Assembly (NCBI GenBank): GCA_017161075.1
Contig: CP046174.1
Span: 3,596,001 to 3,660,000, forward strand
Origin: Erysipelotrichaceae bacterium 66202529
Lineage (GTDB): Bacteria; Bacillota_I; Bacilli_A; Erysipelotrichales; Erysipelotrichaceae
Direction: 5' to 3'
DNA: 64,000 nt
A program made the position numbers and the translations under genes. Positions 16,142-23,929 of this stretch are shown here, one piece after another (position 1 is the stretch's first letter; every line of letters starts with the position of its first letter). Under the pieces are notes generated by a model. The model was given only the letters and a program-made list of their open reading frames with translations. It ran no database searches and was not told the origin of the DNA.

Positions 16142-16171
16142 TACCACTAAATGTATTAAGATTTAGCGCTG
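16142..16171. promoter_or_regulatory. Bipartite motif copy 1, between SDR and MATE 1
   Basis: TACCAC, ten bases, then AAGATTTAGCGCTG. The identical arrangement occurs at 17605-17634 before the second MATE gene. Its shape suits an AraC-type site with two half-contacts. It lies in the divergent SDR-MATE promoter region. Confidence 0.55.
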
Positions 16172-16220
16172 TTTTGCTTTGTAATTTTCTTTACAATAGG
16201 GACATTATGAGGAGGTTATT

Positions 16221-17588
16221 ATGATATATAAAGATACTGGTGGAAAGCATACCGCTTTTTACCATAGATTATGCTCGCTTGTTTTACCAATTGCCTTCCA
16301 GCAATTCATGCTGGCGGCTGTCAGTGCTTCGGATGCATTGATGCTTGGATTTGTTAATCAGGATTCTCTTTCTGCCGTTTCTCTAGCTGGTCAGATAACG
16401 TTTGTATTTAATCTTTTTATGGGCGGCCTGACAATGGGGACAAGTATCCTGGCTGCACAGTATTATGGCAGAGGTGATATGAATTCCATCGAAAAAATTT
16501 TTGCTTATGTTACGAAGGTATCGTTTTTGATATCTGCAATTTTTTTCCTTGCCTCTTTTTTTGTTCCTGAGCAGCTGATGCGGATATTCACACAGGAATC
16601 CCAGCTTATTGACGGAGGTGTTACCTACCTTCGCATTGTGGCTGTATCCTATGTATTTACCGGGATATCACAGATATATCTCTGCGTATTAAAAAACACA
16701 GGCTATGCTGTGAAAAGCATGGTGATTGGTTCAGCCTCTGTTATGATAAATATTTTTCTGAATATCGCGCTGATCTTTGGATTTCTCTTTTTTCCAGCGA
16801 TGGGGATTGCCGGTGCTGCTCTTGCGACAGCAGTCTCAAAATTCATCGAGCTGCTATGGGCTTTTATAGAATCACTGCAGGATCGGCATGTACGGCTGCA
16901 TGTTAAATACTGCTTCTCTGCAGATAAGCAGCTGATAAAAGATTACTGGCGATACACTTTGCCTATGCTGGGGGATTATCTTGTCTGGGGCGTAGGCTTT
17001 ACCATGTATTCAGTCATTATGGGACATTTGGGCAATGATGCAGTTGCCGCGAATTCCATTACCAATATTGTAAAAAATCTTATCGTAAGCTTTTGTACCG
17101 GCCTTGTCAATGGCGGCGGCATCATCATTGGAAATGAGCTGGGGACAGGAAATTTAGAGCAGGCAAAAGCATATGGAAGTATTTTGTGGAAGCTGGCAAT
17201 AAGCAGCGGTGTCATATCCGGTATACTTTTGCTTGCACTTTCACCCCTCATTATCAAGGTGACAGCGCTAAGTCCACAGGCTACGGAATATTTAAAATGG
17301 ATGCTGCTACTGTGTGCCTGCTATATGATTGCAAAATCCATCAATATGATGACGATAGCCGGTGTTTTTCCAGCCGGAGGAGACTCCAGGTTTGGCCTGC
17401 TCTGCGATACAGTAACAATGTGGATATTTGCTGTCCCTGCAGGTTTTCTAGCTGCTTTTTATTTTCAACTCCCTGTGATTATCGTGTTTCTTGTTATCAA
17501 TCTGGATGAGGTGGTAAAGGTTCCGGCTGCTATTCTTCACTATAAAAAATACGACTGGTTAAAAAATATTACAAGAGAGTCGTTATAA
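16221..17588 (+). CDS. MATE-family multidrug exporter 1
   Basis: This 455-residue membrane protein has about 12 hydrophobic segments in two MatE repeats. The N-terminal repeat shows VLPIAFQQFMLAAVSASDAL and the second begins near YWRYTLPMLGDYLVWGVGF. MATE transporters export cationic or metabolic compounds using a sodium or proton gradient. A GAGGAGG ribosome site precedes the ATG. It is divergent from the SDR-AraC pair and shares a 30-bp bipartite upstream motif with the next MATE gene, which suggests common control. Confidence 0.9.
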   Translation: MIYKDTGGKHTAFYHRLCSLVLPIAFQQFMLAAVSASDALMLGFVNQDSLSAVSLAGQITFVFNLFMGGLTMGTSILAAQYYGRGDMNSIEKIFAYVTKVSFLISAIFFLASFFVPEQLMRIFTQESQLIDGGVTYLRIVAVSYVFTGISQIYLCVLKNTGYAVKSMVIGSASVMINIFLNIALIFGFLFFPAMGIAGAALATAVSKFIELLWAFIESLQDRHVRLHVKYCFSADKQLIKDYWRYTLPMLGDYLVWGVGFTMYSVIMGHLGNDAVAANSITNIVKNLIVSFCTGLVNGGGIIIGNELGTGNLEQAKAYGSILWKLAISSGVISGILLLALSPLIIKVTALSPQATEYLKWMLLLCACYMIAKSINMMTIAGVFPAGGDSRFGLLCDTVTMWIFAVPAGFLAAFYFQLPVIIVFLVINLDEVVKVPAAILHYKKYDWLKNITRESL

Positions 17589-17604
17589 ACTGAATCTGAG
17601 AAAT

Positions 17605-17634
17605 TACCACCCTTTATATGAAGATTTAGCGCTG
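17605..17634 (+). promoter_or_regulatory. Bipartite motif copy 2, upstream of MATE 2
   Basis: TACCAC, ten unrelated bases, then AAGATTTAGCGCTG, exactly as at 16142-16171. Conservation of both halves and spacing, with a different middle, indicates a protein-binding site and not a simple duplication. Confidence 0.55.
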
Positions 17635-17690
17635 AAAATATGAAGAGATACCATTAAAATGTAAGAGAAGTTCATATAGGAGATAATTAT

Positions 17691-17732
17691 ATGAGGACGA
17701 ACACTTTTAGAGAAAAACAGAGTTACTTTTAG
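17691..17732 (+). CDS. Possible leader peptide of MATE 2 (13 residues)
   Basis: ATG at 17691 with TAGGAGA ribosome site encodes MRTNTFREKQSYF and stops with TAG at 17730-17732. The stop codon overlaps the AGGAGG of the next gene. This layout allows translational coupling: ribosomes ending the leader are placed at the MATE 2 start. No homology is expected at this length. Confidence 0.4.
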   Translation: MRTNTFREKQSYF

Positions 17733-17743
17733 GAGGAATAGGC

Positions 17744-19159
17744 TTGGCAAACAAAACAACCATAACAAATGATATGACAAAGGGAAAACCGATCCGGCTG
17801 ATTTTGGCTTTCGCTATTCCATTATTTATCGGTAATATTTTTCAACAGATTTACAATATAGCTGATACAATGATTGCCGGTTATAACCTCGGGGATAGCG
17901 CGATTGCAGCGATTGGTGCAACAAGCTCCGTATTTTCTCTGCTTATGAATTTTGCATCCGGTCTAAACAGCGGCTATGGAATCGTTGTAGCACAGGCATT
18001 TGGCGCAAAGGATTCGGATCGGCTGAAAAAATCGATTGCTGTCATGCTTGTGCTGGATCTGGTAATCACCCTGATACTTACCGTTTTTTCACTGCTTTTT
18101 TTAACACCCCTGCTGCAGCTGATCAATATCCCGGATCGTATTTTTACTGATGCTTATGCCTATATAGCAATTATCATTGCAGGCATGCTGGCTACCATCC
18201 TTTACAATATGCTGGCAGGCATTATGCGAGCTGTCGGCAACAGCAAAACACCGCTTTATTTTCTAATCCTCTCCTGTATTATCAACCTCAGTCTGGACTG
18301 CTTGTTTATCATGGGCTTAGGCTGGGGAGTACAGGGTGCTGCGGCTGCGACCGTTATTGCAGAGAGCTCTAGTGCCATTTTCTCAGGAATTTATGTAATT
18401 CGTAAATATAGGGAGATACTTCCAGGTAAAAAGCATTTTCATCTGGAAGTACCTCTATTAAAAGAAATGGTTTCTGCAGGCTTTGCCATGGCGCTTATGC
18501 TTTGTGTTGTGGATATCGGCTCCGTCGTATATCAGCGTGCAATAAATGAGCTGGGGGAAATGCTGATTGTCGCTCATACGGCGGCCAGAAAGCTGATTGG
18601 TATTATGATGATGCCGCTAGCGTCGATTGCAACAGCATTCTCCACATTCACCAGTCAAAACTGGGGTGCAGGAAAAACAGAACGTATTCGCCAGACTTTA
18701 AAAAAGGTAATGGCGATGGAGGTAAGCTGGGGACTGTTCTCCTGCCTTGCAATCTTCTTGCTTGGAGGTACCGCCGTGCAGATGCTTACTGGCACTACAG
18801 ATCCGCAGGTGATTGACAATGCAGTAGTAAGCCTGCGACTTCATTTTTTATGTTATCCTGCTCTGGGGATTTTGCTGGCACTTCGGACAAGCCTGCAGGC
18901 AATCGGTCAAAAGATAATCCCTGTTATTGCAAGCTCTTTTGAGCTTTTTGTAAAGGTACTAGCCGGAATATGGCTGATTCCGATGCTTGGATATCTGTGT
19001 GTTTGTCTTACAGAACCAATTATCTGGATTGTCTGTATGCTTTTTCTTATCATATCCTATTGCAAACAAAGACCGTTTTCCGATGAAAGGAAGGCAAGGA
19101 GCACAAAAGAAAACACGGATAGCTCTGCCTTGGTATTGGAACTGCACGCAGTAGAATAA
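17744..19159 (+). CDS. MATE-family multidrug exporter 2
   Basis: This 471-residue protein has about 12 membrane segments in two MatE repeats, starting ANKTTITNDMTKGKPIRLIL and including PLFIGNIFQQIYNIADTMIAG, a well-known signature of the DinF/NorM-like branch in Firmicutes. The start is TTG at 17744, chosen because AGGAGG lies 7 nt upstream and the family's usual N-terminus begins here. A 13-residue leader reading frame precedes it. It probably exports a toxic compound, with the first MATE protein, under the nearby AraC regulator. Confidence 0.9.
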   Translation: MANKTTITNDMTKGKPIRLILAFAIPLFIGNIFQQIYNIADTMIAGYNLGDSAIAAIGATSSVFSLLMNFASGLNSGYGIVVAQAFGAKDSDRLKKSIAVMLVLDLVITLILTVFSLLFLTPLLQLINIPDRIFTDAYAYIAIIIAGMLATILYNMLAGIMRAVGNSKTPLYFLILSCIINLSLDCLFIMGLGWGVQGAAAATVIAESSSAIFSGIYVIRKYREILPGKKHFHLEVPLLKEMVSAGFAMALMLCVVDIGSVVYQRAINELGEMLIVAHTAARKLIGIMMMPLASIATAFSTFTSQNWGAGKTERIRQTLKKVMAMEVSWGLFSCLAIFLLGGTAVQMLTGTTDPQVIDNAVVSLRLHFLCYPALGILLALRTSLQAIGQKIIPVIASSFELFVKVLAGIWLIPMLGYLCVCLTEPIIWIVCMLFLIISYCKQRPFSDERKARSTKENTDSSALVLELHAVE

Positions 19160-19221
19160 GAAATTCAGATAAAGACCTGATGATGTAATTGCCTTCATGT
19201 AGAGAAAGGATGCTGAAACAT

Positions 19222-19794
19222 ATGAGTGAGCTTGAAAAATTGGAAGCAGGGCTGGCATATGATTTTTGGGATGCTGAAGTAGATGGCAGAAAGCTGCATG
19301 CTTTGACATGGTGTCAAAAATTAAATGCTATCCCTATGCAAAATGAAGAAGAACGGACAGAGGCTATGAGCATGCTCTTTGGCTCTGTTGGAGAAAATGC
19401 TGTCATCCTGCCTGTATTCAACTGTGATCATGGTAAAAATATTCATGCAGGAAGAAATTTTCTAACCAATTATAATGTGACAATTTTGGATATTGCTCCC
19501 ATTCACATAGGAGATTATGTTATGATTGGTCCGAATACCTTAATCACTACGGTAAACCATCCTCTTTCTCCCCTTGAGCGTCGCAGACATCTTGGCATCG
19601 CAAAGCCTGTCAGCATTGGCAATGATGTGTGGATAGGAGGGAATGTTACAATTTTGCCCGGTGTCACAATAGGAGACAATGTAATAATAGCGGCTGGTGC
19701 TGTCGTCACCAAGGATATTCCAGATAATTGTGTTGTCGGAGGTATTCCTGCCAGAGTCATAAAGAGTATTGAAAATGATATTATAGAAACATAA
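19222..19794 (+). CDS. Maltose/galactoside O-acetyltransferase-like hexapeptide enzyme
   Basis: This protein of about 190 residues has the Mac N-terminal segment (MSELEKLEAGLAYDFWDAEV) and a left-handed beta-helix of hexapeptide repeats. Signature residues include TTVNHPLSP (catalytic His), IGNDVWIGGNVTILPGVTIG and GAVVTKDIPDNCVVGGIPAR. Such enzymes transfer acetyl from acetyl-CoA to sugars. The start is uncertain: ATG at 19222 fits the family, but its ribosome site (GAAAGGA) is a little far. It follows MATE 2 and may share its transcript; acetylation plus export would be a reasonable detoxification pair. Confidence 0.85.
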   Translation: MSELEKLEAGLAYDFWDAEVDGRKLHALTWCQKLNAIPMQNEEERTEAMSMLFGSVGENAVILPVFNCDHGKNIHAGRNFLTNYNVTILDIAPIHIGDYVMIGPNTLITTVNHPLSPLERRRHLGIAKPVSIGNDVWIGGNVTILPGVTIGDNVIIAAGAVVTKDIPDNCVVGGIPARVIKSIENDIIET

Positions 19795-20177
19795 AGCTCC
19801 AGCTGCTGCAGGTCTGTGTATTATCTGTTTTCTGCATGGTAAAATAAAGACTGTACTCTATTGGGTGTCTCTTTTCTATACCGCTTGCAGACAGTAAAGA
19901 TTACAGCAGCTATCTTAAAAGTCGCTCATGTTATGCTAATTAGCATAACATACAAAAACAAAGACGAAAAGAAATCAAGGAACAGCTATCGCAGTTTTTG
20001 CGATTTGGCTATAGGAGAATCGTAACATACAAACTCATTGGCAGGTATCAATTCTTTTGTATCTTCTTCTTAAAATCAGAAAAATCTGTCAGGTATATAT
20101 TCCTTAACGCCTGCCATTGATAACAGAAAAGTCCATCAGATCCAGCATTCGCGCCGTATCCAATGGACATTTTTGCT
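19795..20177. other. Non-coding gap with a 24-bp perfect palindrome
   Basis: No supported gene is seen. ATGTTATGCTAA-TTAGCATAACAT (19928-19951) is a perfect palindrome with no loop and no following T-run, more like a dimeric operator than a terminator. A short open stretch after it (reading GYRRI) was considered as a transposase fragment and rejected. Confidence 0.55.
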
Positions 20178-21872
20178 TTATAAATCACCCTGCATCACCG
20201 GCTTTGCATCAAGAAAGCGCTCATGAAAGGCTCGCTTTTCCACCGGCTTTGAGAAATAAAAGCCCTGAATATTATCTGCCTGAATATCACGCACGACCTT
20301 CAGCTCCGCCTGCTCCTCAACCCCTTCCACACAGACGCGAATTCCCACACTGTGACATAATTGGATAACCGCATTGATAAAGCTTTGATGGAAGGAATTT
20401 TCATGAATGGCGGAAATAAACAGCCGATCGATCTTTACGATATCCGCCGGCATCTGTGACAGCATTCCCAATGAGGAATATCCGGTTCCAAAATCGTCTA
20501 TAGCGATACGGATTCCCATTTCCCGCAGCTGCTGGAAAGAGCGCTTCAGAGCATCCATTTCGGTCACAAAGCAGCTTTCCGTAAGCTCAATCACAATATG
20601 CTCAGGAGATAGCTCTGCCTGCTTCAGTGTCCTACGTATGAAGGGCAGAAGATCATCATTCAGCATTTGTATGTAAGAGAAATTGATATTCATTACAAAC
20701 TGCGGATTTTCCTGCACCCATTCCCGACAGGTTTTCACCGCCTCCTGAAAGACCCATTTCCCCGCCTGATGGATCAGCCCGGCAGATTCCAGTATGGGGA
20801 TAAATTCATCCGGCCGTACATTGCCATACTCACTGCTCGTCCAGCGCAGCAATGCCTCTGCCCCCTCCACCTGCATGCTGGCAGCATTGATCAGCGGCTG
20901 ATATACCAAATAGAAATCCTGCATACCGCGCAATACACAATTCTGCAGCTGATTCGTAATAGATAAACGGCGGCGTTTGATTTTTACCAGCTCATGGGAA
21001 AACTGTGTACACTGATTCTTACCGCGGTACTTACTTGCTTCCAGAGCATTATCTGCATATTTGATCAGATCAAGATAATTATCGCCATCCTCCCAGAACA
21101 TGGCAATACCTCCCGATACCGTGCAGAAATAACCGGTATTATCAATACGGTGTCTGCGGTTGCAATATGCATGGATGATTTTATACAGCTCACGCACCTG
21201 CTTGCGGGTTGCCTGTTCATATACGATAGCAAATTCATCACCATCGAAGCGGTACATTCGTGCAGCAGATGGCAGAAGCCGCTGCATGGTTTGCGAAAAC
21301 TGACGCAGAACCGCATCCCCGAAGATATGATCATTCAATTCATTGATATGTGAAAAATCATCCAGTCCAAGCAATAGGATTCCACCCTTGCATTGATGCT
21401 TCAGCAGCTGTGTTACTGTATTTTCACAGGCTGTTTGTGTGAACAGTCCTGTTATGGAGTCAATTTTCCCCTTGTTTTCCAGGTTTGTTACAATACCGGC
21501 AAAAAATATCGGCTCTCCTTGCGCATTGCGTTTCAGCAGTCCTCTGCAAATGACCCAGATATATTCATTTTTCCGATTGCGAACCTGATATTCCACATTA
21601 TGCTCATCCGTATCTCCGCGCAGCATCGCCGCAATGGAATCGTCAAACCGCTGTCGGTCACGTTCATGAACTAGATTTCCCCACAATGGAATCAAGCCAG
21701 GGACTATTAAATCAGGAAGATCGAAATCCTGTAGCATATTTTCCGATATCAATGCACGATCCTCCTGCATATTCACAAGATAGATATAATCATCCGTACT
21801 GTTGACAATCGTATCATACAGCATCCATGGATCTAACTGAAATTCATCCAGAAGCTCCTTACTGCTTTTCAT
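20178..21872 (-). CDS. PAS-GGDEF-EAL protein, probable c-di-GMP phosphodiesterase
   Basis: The protein of about 564 residues has a PAS-like N-terminus (about 10-130, with NVEYQVRNRKNEYIWVICRG). A GGDEF domain follows in which the signature is degenerate (FDGDEF). The C-terminal EAL domain has an intact AEALLRW, ELTESCF and DDFGTGYSS. The intact EAL residues predict hydrolysis of c-di-GMP, while the GGDEF part is more likely regulatory. No membrane segment is seen, so it is probably cytosolic. The ATG at 21872 is preferred over an upstream TTG that lacks a ribosome site. It appears to be a single gene. Confidence 0.87.
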   Translation of the reverse strand: MKSSKELLDEFQLDPWMLYDTIVNSTDDYIYLVNMQEDRALISENMLQDFDLPDLIVPGLIPLWGNLVHERDRQRFDDSIAAMLRGDTDEHNVEYQVRNRKNEYIWVICRGLLKRNAQGEPIFFAGIVTNLENKGKIDSITGLFTQTACENTVTQLLKHQCKGGILLLGLDDFSHINELNDHIFGDAVLRQFSQTMQRLLPSAARMYRFDGDEFAIVYEQATRKQVRELYKIIHAYCNRRHRIDNTGYFCTVSGGIAMFWEDGDNYLDLIKYADNALEASKYRGKNQCTQFSHELVKIKRRRLSITNQLQNCVLRGMQDFYLVYQPLINAASMQVEGAEALLRWTSSEYGNVRPDEFIPILESAGLIHQAGKWVFQEAVKTCREWVQENPQFVMNINFSYIQMLNDDLLPFIRRTLKQAELSPEHIVIELTESCFVTEMDALKRSFQQLREMGIRIAIDDFGTGYSSLGMLSQMPADIVKIDRLFISAIHENSFHQSFINAVIQLCHSVGIRVCVEGVEEQAELKVVRDIQADNIQGFYFSKPVEKRAFHERFLDAKPVMQGDL

Positions 21873-22080
21873 AGCAACAACCCCGTTTCTACACACAGGC
21901 TCCGGCAAAATGGCAGAGATTATTCACCTTTACCAACATTATCACCAGAAACCCCTTTCTTCCTATATCATACCACATCTTTATCAAAAACACGGAACCT
22001 TTTTTCAAAAGGAAGGCTATTTCAAATGAATTGATGGAAACAGCCTGTCTATCAATCTAACTTCAAAAAGGTAAAGTGAA

Positions 22081-22102
22081 TCCGTTCTGCATACAGAACG
22101 GA
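22081..22102. repeat. Perfect 9-bp hairpin downstream of thiD
   Basis: TCCGTTCTG and CAGAACGGA surround a CATA loop. It lies 120 bp after thiD in a gap without genes (21909-22224). There is no T-run on either strand, so it may be a weak terminator or an RNA-stabilising stem. Confidence 0.45.
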
Positions 22103-22224
22103 CATGCATCCCAATCATATGTGGCTCTTTATTTTCATAATCTGATCATGATTGATTCGTATGTGGATGACCTGATTATCATTGGTTCTGCATTTAACCT
22201 GCACAGCTATACATATCTGCTTCT

Positions 22225-23022
22225 TTAAAGAGGCTGCTTTTGTTTGATATTCCAGCAGTGATTCAGCGGGCCGCTTCCTTTTCCCAAATCAAGACCGTCA
22301 CGCAAGGCACCGCTGATATATGCCTTTGCTTTTTCCACTGCTGTCACCATCGCATACCCCTTGGCAAGATTTGAGGCAATGGCACTGGACAACGTACAGC
22401 CGGTACCATGCGTATTCGGATTTTGTATCCTCTCACAGCTTAGCCAGTGCTGCTTCCCTCTGTATACCAGCAGGTCATCACAGCGCTTCATAGAATGACC
22501 GCCCTTGATAAGTATATAGCCGTCATAGCTTTGCGCAATTACGGCTGCCGCAGTCTGCATATCCTCTCTGCATTGTATCCGCATATCTGCCAGAACCTCA
22601 GCCTCCGGTATGTTGGGCGTAATGATATCCGCAAGAGGCAGCAGCTCCTCCTTCAACAGCTGTAACGCTGAAGCATCCAGCAGACTGGAGCCGCTGGTAC
22701 TGACCATAACAGGATCCACAACAATGTTTTCTGCTTTGTACAGCTTCAGCTTTTCCACAATGACTGCAATCAGCTCATGCCGAGATACCATACCGATTTT
22801 CACAGCATCCGGCCGTATATCGGTAAATACACAGTCCAGCTGTTCTCGCAGAAACTGTTGTGGCACATCCATAATCGCCGTAACCCCTGTGGTATTCTGT
22901 GCCACCAGTGCTGTAATTACACTCATCCCATACACCTCATGCGCCATAAAGGTTTTCAAATCCGCCTGTGCCCCAGCCCCTCCGCTCGGGTCAGTACCGG
23001 CAATCGTTAATACATTTTTCAT
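22225..23022 (-). CDS. thiD: Hydroxymethylpyrimidine (phosphate) kinase
   Basis: This 265-residue ribokinase-like enzyme phosphorylates HMP and HMP-P in thiamine pyrimidine synthesis or salvage. Visible signatures are TIAGTDPSGGAGAQADLKTF at the N-terminus, VDPVMVSTSGSSLL in the middle, and the anion-hole/catalytic NTHGTGCTLSSAIAS near the C-terminus. It lies 10 bp after the HAD phosphatase gene and shares its TPP-riboswitch leader. No other thiamine genes are in the window, which points to salvage of HMP. Confidence 0.92.
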   Translation of the reverse strand: MKNVLTIAGTDPSGGAGAQADLKTFMAHEVYGMSVITALVAQNTTGVTAIMDVPQQFLREQLDCVFTDIRPDAVKIGMVSRHELIAVIVEKLKLYKAENIVVDPVMVSTSGSSLLDASALQLLKEELLPLADIITPNIPEAEVLADMRIQCREDMQTAAAVIAQSYDGYILIKGGHSMKRCDDLLVYRGKQHWLSCERIQNPNTHGTGCTLSSAIASNLAKGYAMVTAVEKAKAYISGALRDGLDLGKGSGPLNHCWNIKQKQPL

Positions 23023-23032
23023 GATAATCTCC

Positions 23033-23674
23033 TTATTCTACTTGTTTTAGGGAATCCAGCGCCTCATCCGCAAGGCCGCAGATTTCCTTCCATTGTGCCT
23101 GATTGGCCGCATCATATACCGCAGTTACATGATAACCGTTTTCCTTCAATGCTTTTACGGCATGCAGAGCATCCTCTACAAACATGGTTTCTTCCGGATC
23201 GGTTTTCAGTTTTCTCACTATGTATTCATACAAACGGCCATCCTGCTTATCATAGGGCAGCTCCTCACAGCTTGCGACAAAATCAAAATATGGCAGCAAT
23301 CCACAGCGTCTCAGCACCTGCTCTGCAGAGATACGCTCACATGCGGTCAGCACTCCCATACGCACTCCCTTTGCCTTTAATTTTCGCAGGCAGTCTTCCG
23401 CCCCCTGCTTGACAGCAACCTCATGTTGATAGCGATGACGGACGATCGCATAAACCTCCTCACTCATCTGCAAGAAAGAATCTTCAATAGCATAGGCTTC
23501 CTTCAGATACAGAATGGCAGCCTTCATCGTCATCGGACGCAGGATTTCACTGAGATTCCCCGCTGCCGGAATCCCCTTTGCTTTCAGATACACCTCTCCT
23601 AAATCCCTCCATACCCACATGGAATCCACCAATGTGCCATCCAAATCAAAGATGCAGCCCTTCATATCCTTCAT
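23033..23674 (-). CDS. HAD-family phosphatase in the thiamine unit
   Basis: This 213-residue haloacid-dehalogenase phosphatase has motif I FDLDGTLVDSMW (nucleophile Asp), a helical cap, motif II LTAC, and motif III/IV around KTDPEETMFVEDALHAVKAL. It resembles the beta-phosphoglucomutase/GPH subclass. The ATG at 23674 has AAAGGAAGG 8 nt upstream. Location between a TPP riboswitch and thiD suggests it acts on a thiamine intermediate, for example thiamine monophosphate or an HMP phosphate. That substrate is an inference from context only. Confidence 0.85.
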   Translation of the reverse strand: MKDMKGCIFDLDGTLVDSMWVWRDLGEVYLKAKGIPAAGNLSEILRPMTMKAAILYLKEAYAIEDSFLQMSEEVYAIVRHRYQHEVAVKQGAEDCLRKLKAKGVRMGVLTACERISAEQVLRRCGLLPYFDFVASCEELPYDKQDGRLYEYIVRKLKTDPEETMFVEDALHAVKALKENGYHVTAVYDAANQAQWKEICGLADEALDSLKQVE

Positions 23675-23700
23675 CGTTACCGCCTTCCTTTCAACATATG

Positions 23701-23731
23701 AAAAAAGGGCTATGCCATGTATGCATAACCC
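23701..23731 (-). terminator. Terminator of the TPP riboswitch
   Basis: On the minus strand GGGTTATGC and GCATAGCCC pair (one G-U) around ATACATG-type loop bases and are followed by six T. It lies 27 bp before the HAD start and directly after the aptamer, so it is the likely expression platform. Confidence 0.85.
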
Positions 23732-23745
23732 GCGATATTTCCTGC

Positions 23746-23830
23746 AGTCCCTACGTTGGCATTATCCAAATCAGGTAATCGGTCGAAGTTCACAACTTCC
23801 TCTCAGCCTGTTTACAAGCTCCCTTATTTC
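23746..23830 (-). promoter_or_regulatory. TPP riboswitch (THI element)
   Basis: Read on the minus strand, the segment has the thi-box order: GGGAGC, then GGCTGAGAGG, an internal variable stem, then ACCTGATTTGGATAATGCC and AACGTAGGGA. These are the conserved thiamine-pyrophosphate contacts. A terminator follows at 23701-23731. High TPP should stop transcription of the HAD-thiD unit. Confidence 0.95.
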
Positions 23831-23929
23831 CATGCCTATCATACCATTCCCTTATCATTTCGTCAATAAAGAGTAAGAAATGCTATGCTTTATCCTTAGC
23901 TGTGGTACAATACAGACAGAGGTGATAAA

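Noticed and set aside
19952..20120. Possible IS3-type transposase fragment (GYRRI in an open stretch)
   Set aside because: Only five residues match a common motif, there are no inverted repeats around it and the rest of the frame does not look like a transposase.
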